Part shown: positions 24,825 through 34,409 of the stretch, one piece after another
Layout: each line of letters starts with the position of its first letter
Numbering within the stretch: position 1 is the first letter of the stretch
Source of the DNA: Streptomyces sp. ISL-10
GTDB taxonomy: Bacteria > Actinomycetota > Actinomycetes > Streptomycetales > Streptomycetaceae
DNA: 64,000 nt
Reading direction: 5' to 3'
NCBI RefSeq assembly: GCF_018614575.1
Contig: NZ_JAGGOJ010000004.1
Coordinates: forward strand, 1 to 64,000
Notes under the pieces: model-generated
Told to the model about the DNA's origin: nothing
What the model saw: only the letters and a program-made list of their open reading frames with translations
Databases searched by the model: none
Program-made: the position numbers and the translations under genes

Positions 24825-27026
24825 ATGGATGGCGTGCCCGCGCTGGATGAACCTCTCAAGAACGCGCTCGGAGCCGCCACCGCGAAGGTGATGGCCGAGC
24901 ACCTCGACCTGCACACTCTCGGCGACCTCCTCCACCACTACCCCCGGCGGTACGCGGAGCGCGGCGAGCTGACGTCGCTGGCGGAGCTGCCGCTGGAGGA
25001 GCACGTCACGGTGGTGGCCCGCGTCGCGGACGCGCGCGTCCTGACCTTCAACCAGGGCCGTGGCAGGCGGCTGGAGGTGACCATCACCGACGGCAGCGGC
25101 CGGCTCCAGCTGGTGTTCTTCGGCAAGGGCGTCCACAAGCCCCACAAGGACCTGCTGCCGGGCACCCGCGCGATGTTCGCCGGCAAGGTCTCCATGTTCA
25201 ACCGCAGGCTCCAGCTCGCCCACCCCGCGTACGAACTGCTGCGCGGCGAGGACGGCGAGGAGGCCGTGGACAGCTGGGCCGGGGCGCTCATCCCGATCTA
25301 CCCGGCCACCACCAAGCTGGAGTCCTGGAAGATCGCCAAGGCGGTCGACGCCGTCCTGCCCAGCGCGCGGGACGCGGTCGATCCGCTGCCGCCCGCGCTG
25401 CGCGAGGGCCGCGGGCTGACCGGCCTCCCCGACGCCCTGCACAAGATCCACCGGCCGCGCGCCAAGGCCGACATCGAGGTGGCCCGGCAGCGGCTGAAGT
25501 GGGACGAGGCCTTCGTCCTCCAGGTCGCCCTCGCACGCCGGAGGTTCGCGGACACGCAGCTGCCCGCCGTCGCCCGCAGGCCGGTCCCCGGCGGGCTGCT
25601 CGACGCCTTCGACGCCAAGCTGCCCTTCACCCTCACCGACGGGCAGCTCTCGGTCAGCAAGGAGATCTTCGACGACCTCGCGACCGAGCACCCCATGCAC
25701 CGCCTCCTCCAGGGCGAAGTGGGCAGCGGCAAGACGATGGTGGCGCTCCGCGCCATGCTCGCCGTCGTCGACGCGGGCGGCCAGGCCGCCATGCTCGCAC
25801 CCACCGAGGTCCTGGCCCAGCAGCACCACCGCTCCATCGTCGAGATGATGGGCGACCTCGCGGAGGGCGGCCTGCTCGGCGGCGCCGAGCAGGGCACCAA
25901 GGTCGTGCTGCTGACCGGGTCCATGGGGGCGGCGGCCCGCCGTCAGGCGCTGCTCGACCTGGTGACCGGCGAGGCGGGCATCGTGATCGGCACCCACGCA
26001 CTGATCGAGGACAAGGTGCAGTTCCACGACCTCGGCCTGGTCGTCGTCGACGAGCAGCACCGCTTCGGCGTGGAGCAGCGCGACGCCCTGCGCTCCAAGG
26101 CGCACTCCCAGGGGGAGAGGAGGTCGCCCCATCTGCTGGTCATGACCGCCACCCCCATTCCCCGTACGGTCGCGATGACGGTCTTCGGTGACCTGGAGAC
26201 CTCCGTGCTCGACCAGTTGCCGGCCGGGCGCTCGCCGATCGCCAGCCATGTCGTCCCGGCCGCCGACAAGCCGCATTTCCTGGCGCGCGCCTGGGAGCGG
26301 GTGCGCGAGGAGGTCGAGGGCGGCCACCAGGCGTATGTCGTGTGTCCCCGCATCGGTGACGACGAGGACGAGAAGGCGAAGAAGAAGTCGGCCGAGGACG
26401 AAGCGGCGAAGCGACCGCCGCTCGCCGTCCTGGAGGTCGCCGAGCAGCTGACGCGCGGCCCCCTCGCGGGACTGCGTGTCGAGATCCTGCACGGGCGGAT
26501 GCAGCCCGACGACAAGGACGACGTGATGCGCCGCTTCGCCGCAGGCGACGTGGACGTCCTGGTCGCCACCACGGTCATCGAGGTCGGTGTGAACGTGCCG
26601 AACGCGACCGCCATGGTGATCATGGACGCCGACCGCTTCGGTGTCTCCCAGCTCCACCAGCTGCGCGGCCGCGTGGGCCGCGGCTCGGCACCCGGACTGT
26701 GCCTGCTGGTCACCGAGATGCCCGAGGCGAGCCCGGCCCGTGCCCGCCTCGGCGCCGTCGCCGCCACACTGGACGGCTTCGAGCTCTCCCGGATCGACCT
26801 GGAACAGCGCCGCGAGGGCGATGTGCTCGGCCAGGCCCAGTCCGGGGTGCGCTCCTCGCTGCGGATGCTCGCCGTCATCGACGACGAGGAGATCATCGCG
26901 GCCGCCCGCGAGGAGGCCGTGGCCGTGGTCCAGGGCGACCCGGAGCTGGAGCACCTGCCCGAGCTGCGGACAGCCCTGGACGCCCTGCTGGACAAGGAGC
27001 GGGAGCAGTACCTCGACAAGGGCTGA
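24825..27026 (+). CDS. recG: ATP-dependent DNA helicase RecG
   Basis: This 733-residue superfamily 2 helicase reverses stalled replication forks and processes Holliday junctions. The N-terminal wedge/OB domain (LHHYPRRYAERGELTSLAEL, then GSGRLQLVFFG) precedes the helicase core: Walker A GEVGSGKT (297-304), DEQH box VVVDEQHRFGVEQR, motif III MTATPIPRTVAM, and C-terminal VIEVGVNVPNATAMVIMDA and QLRGRVGRG. A Lys/Glu-rich insertion (DEDEKAKKKSAEDEAAKR) sits between motifs, as in other actinobacteria. The start is uncertain: ATG is used here, but a GTG three codons later or an upstream GTG could serve. rsmD follows. Confidence 0.97.
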   Translation: MDGVPALDEPLKNALGAATAKVMAEHLDLHTLGDLLHHYPRRYAERGELTSLAELPLEEHVTVVARVADARVLTFNQGRGRRLEVTITDGSGRLQLVFFGKGVHKPHKDLLPGTRAMFAGKVSMFNRRLQLAHPAYELLRGEDGEEAVDSWAGALIPIYPATTKLESWKIAKAVDAVLPSARDAVDPLPPALREGRGLTGLPDALHKIHRPRAKADIEVARQRLKWDEAFVLQVALARRRFADTQLPAVARRPVPGGLLDAFDAKLPFTLTDGQLSVSKEIFDDLATEHPMHRLLQGEVGSGKTMVALRAMLAVVDAGGQAAMLAPTEVLAQQHHRSIVEMMGDLAEGGLLGGAEQGTKVVLLTGSMGAAARRQALLDLVTGEAGIVIGTHALIEDKVQFHDLGLVVVDEQHRFGVEQRDALRSKAHSQGERRSPHLLVMTATPIPRTVAMTVFGDLETSVLDQLPAGRSPIASHVVPAADKPHFLARAWERVREEVEGGHQAYVVCPRIGDDEDEKAKKKSAEDEAAKRPPLAVLEVAEQLTRGPLAGLRVEILHGRMQPDDKDDVMRRFAAGDVDVLVATTVIEVGVNVPNATAMVIMDADRFGVSQLHQLRGRVGRGSAPGLCLLVTEMPEASPARARLGAVAATLDGFELSRIDLEQRREGDVLGQAQSGVRSSLRMLAVIDDEEIIAAAREEAVAVVQGDPELEHLPELRTALDALLDKEREQYLDKG

Positions 27027-27063
27027 GAGACTTGGGACGTCAGCCCGCACAGAGAGGCCCGAG

Positions 27064-27648
27064 ATGACCCGCGTGATCGCCGGCGCGGCCGGCGGACGCC
27101 GCCTCGCCGTACCGCCCGGCACCGGCACCCGCCCCACCTCCGACCGTGCCCGGGAGGGGCTCTTCTCCAGCTGGGAGTCCCAGCTCGGCACCCTCGCGGG
27201 CATCCGCATCGCCGATCTGTACGCGGGCTCCGGCGCCGTCGGGCTGGAGGCCCTGTCGCGCGGCGCGGCCCACGCCCTGCTGGTGGAGGCCGACGCCCGC
27301 GCGGCACGCACCGTCCGGGAGAACGTCCGCGCACTGGGACTGCCGGGGGCCGAGGTCCGCACCGGCAAGGCCGAGCAGATCGTCACGGGCCCGCCCCCCG
27401 AGCACCCCTACGACGTGGTCTTTCTCGACCCTCCGTACGCCGTCACCGACGACGATCTTCGCGAGATTCTGCTCACACTCCGCCGCGGGGGCTGGCTAGC
27501 AGACGATGCTCTCGCCACCGTGGAGCGCAGCACCAGAGGCGGAGACTTCATGTGGCCCAAGGGTTTTGAGCCGTTGCGGGCCCGTCGCTACGGCGAAGGG
27601 ACGCTTTGGTACGGTCGCGCCGCCTCTACGTGCGAAGACGCACCATGA
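27064..27648 (+). CDS. rsmD: 16S rRNA (guanine-966-N2)-methyltransferase RsmD
   Basis: This 194-residue SAM-dependent methyltransferase modifies G966 of 16S rRNA. The N-terminal [19 protein letters not shown] is the family opening. The SAM-binding loop is [18 protein letters not shown], and the catalytic tetrapeptide DPPY is at residues 122-125. It follows recG closely and ends by overlapping coaD in an ATGA arrangement. recG-rsmD-coaD order is common in Gram-positive bacteria and suggests one operon. Confidence 0.96.
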   Translation: MTRVIAGAAGGRRLAVPPGTGTRPTSDRAREGLFSSWESQLGTLAGIRIADLYAGSGAVGLEALSRGAAHALLVEADARAARTVRENVRALGLPGAEVRTGKAEQIVTGPPPEHPYDVVFLDPPYAVTDDDLREILLTLRRGGWLADDALATVERSTRGGDFMWPKGFEPLRARRYGEGTLWYGRAASTCEDAP

Positions 27649-28157
27649 CCGGACCGGAGAGCGAGGGACTTCAGTTGCGCCGCGCAGTCTGTCCGGGGTC
27701 GTTCGACCCCATCACCAATGGACACCTCGACATCATCGCCCGCGCCTCCAAGCTGTACGACGTCGTACATGTCGCGGTGATGATCAATCAGTCCAAGAAG
27801 GGACTGTTCACGGTCGAGGAGCGGATCGATCTGATCCGCCAGGTCACCCGCGAGTACGGGAACGTCGTGGTGGAGTCTCACCACGGTCTCCTCGTCGACT
27901 TCTGCAAGGAGCGCGACATCCCCGCGATCGTCAAGGGGCTGCGCGCCGTCAGCGACTTCGACTACGAACTGCAGATGGCCCAGATGAACAACGGCCTGTC
28001 GGGTGTGGAGACCTTGTTCGTCCCCACCAACCCGACCTACAGCTTCCTCTCCTCCAGCCTGGTGAAGGAGGTCGCGGCCTGGGGCGGAGACGTCTCCCAC
28101 CTCCTGCCCGAACCGGTCCACCGCGCCCTGGTCGAGCGCCTCGCGCACAAGGGCTGA
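27645..28157 (+). CDS. coaD: Phosphopantetheine adenylyltransferase
   Basis: This enzyme joins 4'-phosphopantetheine and ATP to form dephospho-CoA. It has the nucleotidyltransferase motif TNGH in [16 protein letters not shown], the substrate region [16 protein letters not shown], and the C-terminal [18 protein letters not shown]. The ATG overlapping the rsmD stop gives 170 residues. A TTG ten codons later (27675) would give the usual 160-residue protein ([10 protein letters not shown]) and has a better ribosome site (GAGGGA), so the exact start is open. A terminator follows at once. Confidence 0.96.
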   Translation: MTGPESEGLQLRRAVCPGSFDPITNGHLDIIARASKLYDVVHVAVMINQSKKGLFTVEERIDLIRQVTREYGNVVVESHHGLLVDFCKERDIPAIVKGLRAVSDFDYELQMAQMNNGLSGVETLFVPTNPTYSFLSSSLVKEVAAWGGDVSHLLPEPVHRALVERLAHKG

Positions 28158-28159
28158 CT

Positions 28160-28187
28160 CCGTCAGGGGCCGCGCGGTCCCTGACGG
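28160..28187 (+). terminator. coaD terminator
   Basis: Nine-base-pair stem CCGTCAGGG/CCCTGACGG with a ten-base GC-rich loop, two bases after the stop. Confidence 0.75.
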
Positions 28188-28302
28188 CACGTCACCCGGT
28201 GTCGAGCAGGCGCCGACTGGCCTTACAGTCGTCCCGTCCGTCTCCGCCGCACTGCCCGGGGGCCGACCCCGGAACTCCGGCAAGAAGAGGTGGCGAAGCA
28301 CA

Positions 28303-29427
28303 GTGGATGTGCAGCAGAAGCTCGACGAGATCGTCGAAGCGGTCACGAGCGCCCGGTCCATGCCCATGTCGGCCTCCTGCGTGATCAACAGGGCCGAGCT
28401 GCTCGCTCTCCTCGAAGAGGTCCGCGAGGCGCTGCCCGGCTCGCTCGCCCAGGCCGAGGAGCTGATCGGCGGCCGTGAACAGCTCGTCGAGCAGGCCCGC
28501 AAGGAGGCCGAGCGGATCATCGAGTCCGCCCACGCGGAGCGCGGTTCGCTGATCTCCGACACCCAGGTCGCGCGCGAGTCCCAGGAGCGGGCCGACCGGG
28601 TCCTCGCCGAGGCACGCCGTGAGGCCGAGGAGATCCGCGCCGAGGCCGACGACTACGTCGACTCCAAGCTCGCCAACTTCGAGGTCGTCCTCACCAAGAC
28701 CATCGGCTCCGTCGACCGCGGCCGCGAGAAGCTGCTCGGCCGCGGCCCCGGCCTCGACGAGCAGGGCTTCGCCGACGAGGACGCCCCCGAGCACAGCAGT
28801 GATCCGCAGACGCTCATCCAGCGCGCCGACGAGTACGTCGACGCCAAACTGGGCGCCTTCGAGGCCGTACTCTCCAAGACCCTCGACGCGGTCGGCCGCG
28901 GCCGGCAGAAGCTGCACGGCCGGATCGCCAGCGACGATCTCGGTGCCCACATGGCTGCCCAGGACGCCGCTGGCGGCGGCCACCAGCACACGAGCGACGC
29001 CGACTATCTGGCGGGCCTGGCCGAGCTGGCCGACCCGGCCCCGGAGCGCGAGCCGCGGCAGTCGTACGCGTCGTACCAGGCGCAGGTGCAGGCCGAGCCG
29101 CAGATCCCGGCCCAGCAGGCCCCGTACGACTACCAGGAACAGCAGACGTACGCCGCCGGGGGCGCGGGCGACGGCTTCGCCGGGGGCTATGGGGCCGGAC
29201 AGCCCGACCCGTACGCCGCCTACCAGGACCAGGGCTGGGACCAGCAGCAGTACGGGCAGCAGGACCCGTACGCCTACCAGCAGCCCCAGCAGCCCCAGCA
29301 GCCCCAGCCGCCGCAACCGCAGCACCAGCCGCACGCCCAGCAGGGTGCCGCGCTGGACGAGACCAGCCTCTTCGACACGAGCATGATCGACATGGAGCAG
29401 CTGCGCCGGTACGAGCAGGGCCGCTAG
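28303..29427 (+). CDS. DivIVA-like coiled-coil cell-division protein
   Basis: This 374-residue protein starts with a short conserved head (DVQQKLDEIVEAVTSARSMPMSASCVINRAELLALLEEVREALP). It continues into a long charged coiled coil (ERIIESAHAERGSLI, RESQERADRVLAEARREAEEIRAEADDYVDSKL), with two YVD-KL-FE-VL-KT repeats near residues 115-200. It ends in a Gln/Pro/Tyr-rich disordered tail. It is often labelled an ATP synthase F0 subunit B-like or cell-division initiation protein. I see no membrane helix, so F0-B is unlikely, and a DivIVA-type scaffold is more plausible. The GTG start has GAGGTGG upstream. It stands alone between coaD and the rpmF-rnc cluster. Confidence 0.8.
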   Translation: MDVQQKLDEIVEAVTSARSMPMSASCVINRAELLALLEEVREALPGSLAQAEELIGGREQLVEQARKEAERIIESAHAERGSLISDTQVARESQERADRVLAEARREAEEIRAEADDYVDSKLANFEVVLTKTIGSVDRGREKLLGRGPGLDEQGFADEDAPEHSSDPQTLIQRADEYVDAKLGAFEAVLSKTLDAVGRGRQKLHGRIASDDLGAHMAAQDAAGGGHQHTSDADYLAGLAELADPAPEREPRQSYASYQAQVQAEPQIPAQQAPYDYQEQQTYAAGGAGDGFAGGYGAGQPDPYAAYQDQGWDQQQYGQQDPYAYQQPQQPQQPQPPQPQHQPHAQQGAALDETSLFDTSMIDMEQLRRYEQGR

Positions 29428-29508
29428 CCAGGCCCGTGTCCGCAACGTCTCGCCTGGTCCGCGGCGTCCTGCTTCATCACGGCCTCCGCCGTGGGAGGTG
29501 GCCCCGCC

Positions 29509-29531
29509 CCCGTGCCCTGCCCGGGCACGGG
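29509..29531 (+). terminator. Probable terminator in the spacer after the DivIVA-like gene
   Basis: Perfect nine-base-pair stem CCCGTGCCC/GGGCACGGG with a five-base loop. Confidence 0.6.
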
Positions 29532-29729
29532 AGGTGCCCCCATGCTGCGTCGGTCAAGAGCCCGAGTAGCTCCGCCAGGAGGGTTTCCGGCCCCGCCTTG
29601 CGACATCCCCGTAGCCCTTCATGCACGGGTTGGACCCCCGCACCGGACGCCGCGGACCCCGCCCTGCGGGCGCACGGTGGTACTGCGCGGACAGTGCCCT
29701 CGCTCTCCAGGGCCGCCGACCGGCCCGGA

Positions 29730-29759
29730 TTGGGTCTACGGCGGCCGTTCCAGTATCCT
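29730..29759 (+). promoter_or_regulatory. Probable promoter of yceD-rpmF-rnc
   Basis: TTGGGT and TATCCT are 18 bases apart, about 97 bases before the YceD start, consistent with a vegetative sigma promoter. Confidence 0.45.
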
Positions 29760-29855
29760 GGCTCTTCGGTCGCGCGTAGTTCCGCGATCCCGGCTGCCCG
29801 CTTCGCTCCACGGATCGGGACGGCCCCTCCCCACGATCCGAAAGCAGGAAGAGCC

Positions 29856-30488
29856 GTGAGCACGCGCCTCGACCACCGCAATCCCCTCGTGTTCGACACA
29901 CACGAGCTGGGACGGCGGCCCGGTGCGCTCCAGCGGCTGTCCCGCACGGTGGATGCGCCGAAGGACCTCGGCATCGAAGGGGTCATCGGTGTGCCCGAGG
30001 GCAAGCCGGTGGAGCTGGACCTCCGCCTCGAATCCGTCATGGAAGGGGTGCTTGTCACAGGCACCGCCCGTGCGAGCGCCGAGGGGGAGTGCGTAAGGTG
30101 TCTGGAGCCGCTGCGCCAACAGGTCGCCGCGGACTTCCAGGAGATGTTCACGTACCCCGACACCGACGACCGGGGCCGCCACGCGGAGCCCGTCGACGAT
30201 GCCGAGGACGAGGACACTCTTTTCCTCGAGGACGGCCTGTTCGACCTCGAGCCCGTGCTGCGTGATGCGGTGGTGCTCGCACTTCCGATGCAGCCGGTGT
30301 GCCGGGAGGACTGTGCCGGCCTGTGCCCCGACTGCGGGATCAGGCTGGACGACGACCCGGGTCACCATCACGACGCCGTCGACATCCGTTGGGCGGCACT
30401 GCAAGGACTCACCGATTCACTCGGGACCGGTGAGAAGGACAACATGAGCGGCGCCGAAGCGGGCGTCGACGAGAAGCAGGAGAAGTAG
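29856..30488 (+). CDS. yceD: YceD/DUF177 family protein
   Basis: This 210-residue protein of the DUF177 (YceD) family sits before rpmF in most bacteria and is implicated in 23S rRNA or ribosome metabolism. The core [24 protein letters not shown], the Cys pair ECVRCLEP, and the C-terminal cluster [27 protein letters not shown] suggest metal binding. The GTG start has GGAAGAG just before it. rpmF begins two bases after the stop and rnc follows, forming a conserved operon for ribosome biogenesis. Confidence 0.93.
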   Translation: MSTRLDHRNPLVFDTHELGRRPGALQRLSRTVDAPKDLGIEGVIGVPEGKPVELDLRLESVMEGVLVTGTARASAEGECVRCLEPLRQQVAADFQEMFTYPDTDDRGRHAEPVDDAEDEDTLFLEDGLFDLEPVLRDAVVLALPMQPVCREDCAGLCPDCGIRLDDDPGHHHDAVDIRWAALQGLTDSLGTGEKDNMSGAEAGVDEKQEK

Positions 30489-30490
30489 CC

Positions 30491-30664
30491 GTGGCTGTTC
30501 CGAAGCGGAAGATGTCGCGCAGCAACACGCGCCACCGCCGGTCGCAGTGGAAGGCTGCGGTCCCCACCCTGGTTTCGTGTGAGCGTTGCCAGGAGCCGAA
30601 GCAGCAGCACATCGCGTGCCCGAGCTGCGGCACCTACAACAAGCGCCAGGTCCTCGAGGTCTGA
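30491..30664 (+). CDS. rpmF: 50S ribosomal protein bL32, zinc-binding form
   Basis: This 57-residue bL32 begins with the family consensus [21 protein letters not shown] four-cysteine zinc ribbon follows (Cys30, Cys33, Cys43, Cys46 in SCERCQEP and [10 protein letters not shown]). It lies between yceD and rnc, nearly touching both, and is certainly co-transcribed with them. The start is a GTG two bases after the yceD stop. Confidence 0.97.
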   Translation: MAVPKRKMSRSNTRHRRSQWKAAVPTLVSCERCQEPKQQHIACPSCGTYNKRQVLEV

Positions 30665-30683
30665 GCGGCTGGTGAGAGGCCCG

Positions 30684-31553
30684 ATGTCTGAGCTGTCCAA
30701 TGCCAAGAAGCAGGCAGACGCAGTGAACACAGTCAACGCAGCCTCGTCCCACACGCTTCTGGAAGGGCGGCTCGGGTATCACCTCGAGTCCGCCCTTCTG
30801 GTGCGTGCGCTGACCCACCGCTCGTACGCGTACGAGAACGGCGGTCTGCCCACCAACGAGCGACTGGAGTTCCTCGGGGACTCGGTGCTCGGCCTGGTGG
30901 TCACGGACACGCTGTACCGGACCCACCCCGACCTGCCCGAAGGCCAGCTGGCCAAGTTGCGGGCCGCGGTGGTCAATTCGCGTGCGCTGGCGGAAGTCAG
31001 CCGCGGCCTCGAACTGGGCTCCTTCATCCGGCTGGGCCGGGGCGAAGAGGGCACGGGCGGCCGGGACAAGGCTTCCATTCTCGCCGACACCCTTGAAGCG
31101 GTGATCGGCGCCGTCTATCTCGACCAGGGTCTCGGGGCGGCGTCCGAGCTGGTGCACCGGCTCTTCGACCCGCTGATCGAGAAGTCCTCGAACCTGGGCG
31201 CGGGCCTGGACTGGAAGACCAGTCTCCAGGAACTCACCGCGGCCGAGGGGCTCGGCGTTCCGGAGTATCTCGTCACCGAGACCGGACCCGACCACGAGAA
31301 GACCTTCACTGCTGCCGCCCGCGTCGGTGGTGTCTCGTACGGCACCGGCACCGGCCGCAGCAAGAAGGAAGCGGAGCAGCAGGCGGCGGAGTCCGCGTGG
31401 CGGGAGATCCGTGCCGCCGCGGACGAGCGCGCAAAGGCGGCGGCCGATGCGGCGGCCAAGGCCGCGGCCGAGACGGACGCGGTCGGCGGCGCAGGGGTCG
31501 GCGGCGAAGGGGTCGACGAGGCCCCGGCTCCGCCGGACCGGGCCTCGGCCTGA
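30684..31553 (+). CDS. rnc: Ribonuclease III (AbsB)
   Basis: This 289-residue double-strand-specific endoribonuclease matures rRNA and cuts many mRNAs. The catalytic domain holds the signature [13 protein letters not shown] (59-71) and the second acidic site [15 protein letters not shown]. The double-stranded-RNA-binding domain follows ([14 protein letters not shown] to [18 protein letters not shown]). In S. coelicolor this gene is absB, a global regulator of antibiotic synthesis. The last 50 residues or so are an Ala/Gly/Glu-rich extension beyond the normal end, as in other actinobacteria. The ATG has GAGAGG close before it. It is third in the yceD-rpmF-rnc operon. Confidence 0.97.
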   Translation: MSELSNAKKQADAVNTVNAASSHTLLEGRLGYHLESALLVRALTHRSYAYENGGLPTNERLEFLGDSVLGLVVTDTLYRTHPDLPEGQLAKLRAAVVNSRALAEVSRGLELGSFIRLGRGEEGTGGRDKASILADTLEAVIGAVYLDQGLGAASELVHRLFDPLIEKSSNLGAGLDWKTSLQELTAAEGLGVPEYLVTETGPDHEKTFTAAARVGGVSYGTGTGRSKKEAEQQAAESAWREIRAAADERAKAAADAAAKAAAETDAVGGAGVGGEGVDEAPAPPDRASA

Positions 31554-31579
31554 GCCGCGTCTTCGCCTTCCAGCAGTTC

Positions 31580-31618
31580 CCGTGAGGCCCTTCGTCACTG
31601 CGGCGAGGGGCCTCACGG
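31580..31618 (+). terminator. rnc terminator
   Basis: Eleven-base-pair stem CCGTGAGGCCC/GGGCCTCACGG with a 17-base loop between rnc and mutM. mutM therefore probably has its own promoter or is reached by read-through. Confidence 0.7.
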
Positions 31619-31681
31619 CTGCCCTGCCCTCGGTGCGCGATACGCTGCGGGCATCGCCCCGACCACCGCGGAAGGAGACCC

Positions 31682-32542
31682 GTGCCCGAGCTGCCCGAGG
31701 TCGAAGTCGTACGCCGCGGACTGGCCACCTGGGTCGGCGGGCGCACGATCGCCGACGTGCAGGTGCTGCACCCGCGTGCGGTGCGCCGGCATGTCGCGGG
31801 CGGCGAGGACTTCGCGGCTCGGCTGAAAGGCCAGGGCATCGCGGACGTCTGCCGGCGCGGCAAGTATCTGTGGCTGCCGCTCACCGGTATCGACACCTCG
31901 GTCCTCGGTCACCTCGGGATGAGCGGACAGCTACTCGTGCAGCGGTACGACGCCCCTGACGAGAAGCATCTGCGCATCAGGTTCCGCTTCGACGACTCCC
32001 TCGGCACCGAGCTGCGCTTCGTCGACCAGCGCACCTTCGGCGGTCTCTCCCTCCACGACAACACCCCCGAGGGGCTGCCCGACGTCATCGCGCACATCGC
32101 CCGTGACCCGCTCGACCCGCTCTTCGACGACGCGGCCTTCCACACCGCGCTCCGCGCGCGCCGCACCACGATCAAGCGGGCGCTGCTCGACCAGTCGCTG
32201 ATCAGCGGGGTCGGCAACATCTACGCGGACGAGGCGTTGTGGCGCTCCCGGCTGCACTACGACCGCCCGACGGCGACGCTCACCCGGCCGCGGTCGGTGG
32301 AACTGCTGGGACATGTACGCGAGGTGATGACCGCCGCCCTCGCGGTCGGCGGCACGACCTTCGACAGCCTGTATGTGAACGTCAACGGCGAATCGGGTTA
32401 CTTCGACCGTTCCCTGGACGCGTACGGACGTGAGGGGCTGCCGTGCAACCGCTGCGGCACGGCCATGCGGCGCCGTCCCTGGATGAACCGGTCCAGCTAC
32501 TTCTGCCCCCGCTGCCAGCGCATCCCGCGCACCACGGCCTGA
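31682..32542 (+). CDS. mutM: Formamidopyrimidine-DNA glycosylase
   Basis: This 286-residue base-excision repair enzyme removes 8-oxoguanine and formamidopyrimidines. The catalytic N-terminus [13 protein letters not shown] (Pro2, Glu3 after Met removal) is intact. [10 protein letters not shown], the helix-two-turn-helix [20 protein letters not shown], and the C-terminal zinc finger CNRCGTAM-(15 residues)-CPRC are present. The start is GTG with GGAGAC upstream. It lies downstream of rnc, as in many Gram-positives, but a terminator intervenes. Confidence 0.97.
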   Translation: MPELPEVEVVRRGLATWVGGRTIADVQVLHPRAVRRHVAGGEDFAARLKGQGIADVCRRGKYLWLPLTGIDTSVLGHLGMSGQLLVQRYDAPDEKHLRIRFRFDDSLGTELRFVDQRTFGGLSLHDNTPEGLPDVIAHIARDPLDPLFDDAAFHTALRARRTTIKRALLDQSLISGVGNIYADEALWRSRLHYDRPTATLTRPRSVELLGHVREVMTAALAVGGTTFDSLYVNVNGESGYFDRSLDAYGREGLPCNRCGTAMRRRPWMNRSSYFCPRCQRIPRTTA

Positions 32543-32584
32543 ACCCGCTGCCCCGCCATCCTGCCGAGGCCGCCCGGGACTTCT

Positions 32585-32980
32585 CTACGGGGACGCCGTC
32601 CGGTCGCCGGTCTCCTCGCGTGCCGTGTCGTACCGCTGCCGGGCCTCAAGCACCTCGGGCATCCGGCCCTCCACCAAGTGGATCAGCCCGAGCAGCTGTT
32701 CGGCGACGGCCCGGCCCAGCGCGGTGAGTTCATAGTCCACGCGCGGCGGGTTGGTGGGCTGCGCCTCGCGGTGCACGAGCCCGTCGCGCTCCAGCGCGTG
32801 CAGCGTCTGGGACAGCATCTTCTCGCTCACGCCGTCGACACGACGCCGCAGTTCGTTGAAGCGCAGCCTCTCCTCGTACAGGGCTCCCACGGTCAGGCTG
32901 CCCCAGCGCCCCGTCACGTGCTCCAGCGTGCCGCGCGACGCACAGTGCCGGGAGAACACGTCGAATGCCAGGTCGTCCAT
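32585..32980 (-). CDS. HxlR-family transcriptional regulator
   Basis: This 131-residue winged-helix regulator of the HxlR type has the conserved core HVTGRWGSLTVGALYEERLRFNELRRRVDGVSEKMLSQTLHALERDGLV, followed by the wing PRVDYELTALG. A Cys at position 13 (RHCASRG) sits where HxlR redox sensors such as HypR/QorR often have one. Redox sensing is therefore possible but unproven. No obvious target gene lies beside it. It converges with mutM and its upstream side faces the CAP-protein terminator. Confidence 0.92.
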   Translation of the reverse strand: MDDLAFDVFSRHCASRGTLEHVTGRWGSLTVGALYEERLRFNELRRRVDGVSEKMLSQTLHALERDGLVHREAQPTNPPRVDYELTALGRAVAEQLLGLIHLVEGRMPEVLEARQRYDTAREETGDRTASP

Positions 32981-33064
32981 GTCGCCAGCCTACTGCGCCG
33001 CAGCGCTGACCAATGGAGTGCGCTTCCGAGAAGACAGTGCACGCGAGCGGCACAGTGCGGCAAC

Positions 33065-33105
33065 GGGTCGGGCCCCTGTACACCGAGGTGTCAGGGGCCC
33101 GACCC
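33065..33105 (-). terminator. Terminator of the CAP-protein gene
   Basis: Long hairpin with 14-base arms GGGTCGGGCCCCTG and an inner ACACC/GGTGT stem, 16 bases beyond the stop. Confidence 0.85.
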
Positions 33106-33121
33106 ATTGCGCGTCGACTGT

Positions 33122-33973
33122 CTAGAAGCCGAAGTTCTGCGTCCACCACGGCCCGCCGTCACCCAGGTACACGCCCACGCCCATCGTCGTGAAGTCGCAG
33201 TTCAGGATGTTGGCGCGGTGGCCCTCGCTCTGCATCCAGGCGTTCATCACCGCACCGGCGTCGGCCTGGCCGCGCGCGATGTTCTCGCCGCCGAGGCCGG
33301 AGACGCCCGCCTTGTCCGCGCGGTCCCACGGCGTCTCGCCGTCGGGGTTGGTGTGGTCGAAGAACCCGCGTACCGCCATGTCCTCGGAGTGGGCGCGCGC
33401 CAGGTCCGCCAGCGCGGTGCTCGCCTTGACCGGGGCGCATCCGACCTTCGCGCGCTCGTCGTTGACCAGGTCGAGCACGGCGGCCTCGTGCGCCGACGCA
33501 CCCGAGGGGGCAGCGGCGGCCGCGGAGGACGGGGGTGACTGAGGCCGGTCCGCTTCACGGGACTCCTCACGCGCCGGCGCGGAGGTGGTCTTCTTCGGCT
33601 CGGGAGCCTTGGTCTTCGGGGCGGGCTTCTCGACAGGCTTCTTGGAAGGCGTCGCCGACGGCTTGTCCGACTTGGCCGACTTGGAGGGAGACGGCTTCGC
33701 GGGAGGCTTCGACGGCTCCGCGGTCCGGCTCGGCGAGACCGACGCACCAGCCGTCGGCTCGGCGCTCCCCTCCCCCTGTGTCTGGAGCAGTGCGGGCCCC
33801 CCGGTGCGTATCTCCGCGGGGCGGTCGCTGCTGGAGGAGCCGATCGTGTACGTGTCACCGCCCGGCAGGATGCCCGAGGTGAAGGCCACGGCGCCTACCG
33901 CCATGGCAGCGGAGACGCCGAGCAGCCCGGTGCGTACGGGAAACCCCGTGCGCTTCTTCCGATGGCGACCCAT
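33122..33973 (-). CDS. Secreted CAP-superfamily protein
   Basis: This 283-residue exported protein has a basic N-terminus (MGRHRKKRTGFPVRTG), a hydrophobic segment LLGVSAAMAVGAVAFTSGIL acting as signal or anchor, then a Ser/Pro/Lys-rich linker of about 100 residues. The C-terminal CAP (SCP/PR-1) domain spans about 160-283. Family motifs are EAAVLDLVNDERAKVGCAPV, LARAHSEDMAVRGFFDHTNPDGETPWDRADKAG (quoted in parts: AHSEDMA, FFDHTNPDGETP), GENIARGQ and SEGHRANIL. CAP proteins of bacteria occur on the cell surface; their roles are mostly unknown. It has its own terminator and lies divergent from acylphosphatase. Confidence 0.92.
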   Translation of the reverse strand: MGRHRKKRTGFPVRTGLLGVSAAMAVGAVAFTSGILPGGDTYTIGSSSSDRPAEIRTGGPALLQTQGEGSAEPTAGASVSPSRTAEPSKPPAKPSPSKSAKSDKPSATPSKKPVEKPAPKTKAPEPKKTTSAPAREESREADRPQSPPSSAAAAAPSGASAHEAAVLDLVNDERAKVGCAPVKASTALADLARAHSEDMAVRGFFDHTNPDGETPWDRADKAGVSGLGGENIARGQADAGAVMNAWMQSEGHRANILNCDFTTMGVGVYLGDGGPWWTQNFGF

Positions 33974-34127
33974 GCGGTGTGCCTTCCTGGTCCCCGACGC
34001 CGTCGTGCTCGGCGTCGAACGTCAATGAGTTCACCCGAACGGGTGACGCTCATTGCGTCCGGACTGTACGCCATGGTGCGGTGGGGGCGATGTGATCTGT
34101 ACGCATTCGGCCGGTTACCGTGCACTC

Positions 34128-34409
34128 ATGAACGACGACGCGCGACTCACCGCGTGGGTACGCGGCCGAGTACAGGGAGTGGGCTTCCGCTGGTTCACCA
34201 GGGCGAACGCACTGGAGATCGGAGACCTCAAAGGCTTCGCCCTCAACCTGGAGGACGGCCGGGTGCAGGTCGTCGCCGAGGGTCCGCGTGAGAATTGCCA
34301 CCGTCTGCTGGACTGGCTGCGCTCCGGCGACACGCCCGGACGCGTCGACGGCGTCACTGAGATCTGGGACACGCCGCGCCATGTCTACGCGGACTTCGCC
34401 ATCCGCTGA
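34128..34409 (+). CDS. acyP: Acylphosphatase
   Basis: This small cytosolic enzyme of 93 residues hydrolyses acyl phosphates. The phosphate-binding loop with the catalytic Arg is [14 protein letters not shown] (Arg21). The catalytic Asn is in [10 protein letters not shown] (Asn40). The length is typical for the family. The ATG start is clear, with a TTACCGTGCAC leader and a weak ribosome site. It is located between the CAP gene and the small coiled-coil gene near smc, a neighbourhood conserved in Streptomyces. Confidence 0.95.
   Translation: MNDDARLTAWVRGRVQGVGFRWFTRANALEIGDLKGFALNLEDGRVQVVAEGPRENCHRLLDWLRSGDTPGRVDGVTEIWDTPRHVYADFAIR

Larger units (their letters stand above)
29428..29855. other. 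Gene-free spacer upstream of the yceD-rpmF-rnc cluster
   Basis: No gene is supported in about 430 bases. The region holds a strong hairpin at 29509-29531 and a probable promoter at 29730-29759, listed separately. The remaining sequence is C/G-rich without conserved frames. Confidence 0.5.

Noticed and set aside
22944..27386. A minus-strand open frame of about 1480 codons opposite the DAK-domain gene, recG and rsmD
   Set aside because: It is the complement of three well-defined plus-strand genes. High GC removes stop codons. The protein is low complexity with no family match.
28303..29427. Assignment as ATP synthase F0 subunit B
   Set aside because: There is no N-terminal membrane helix and no other ATP synthase gene nearby. 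The coiled-coil, Gln-rich architecture fits a DivIVA-like scaffold better.
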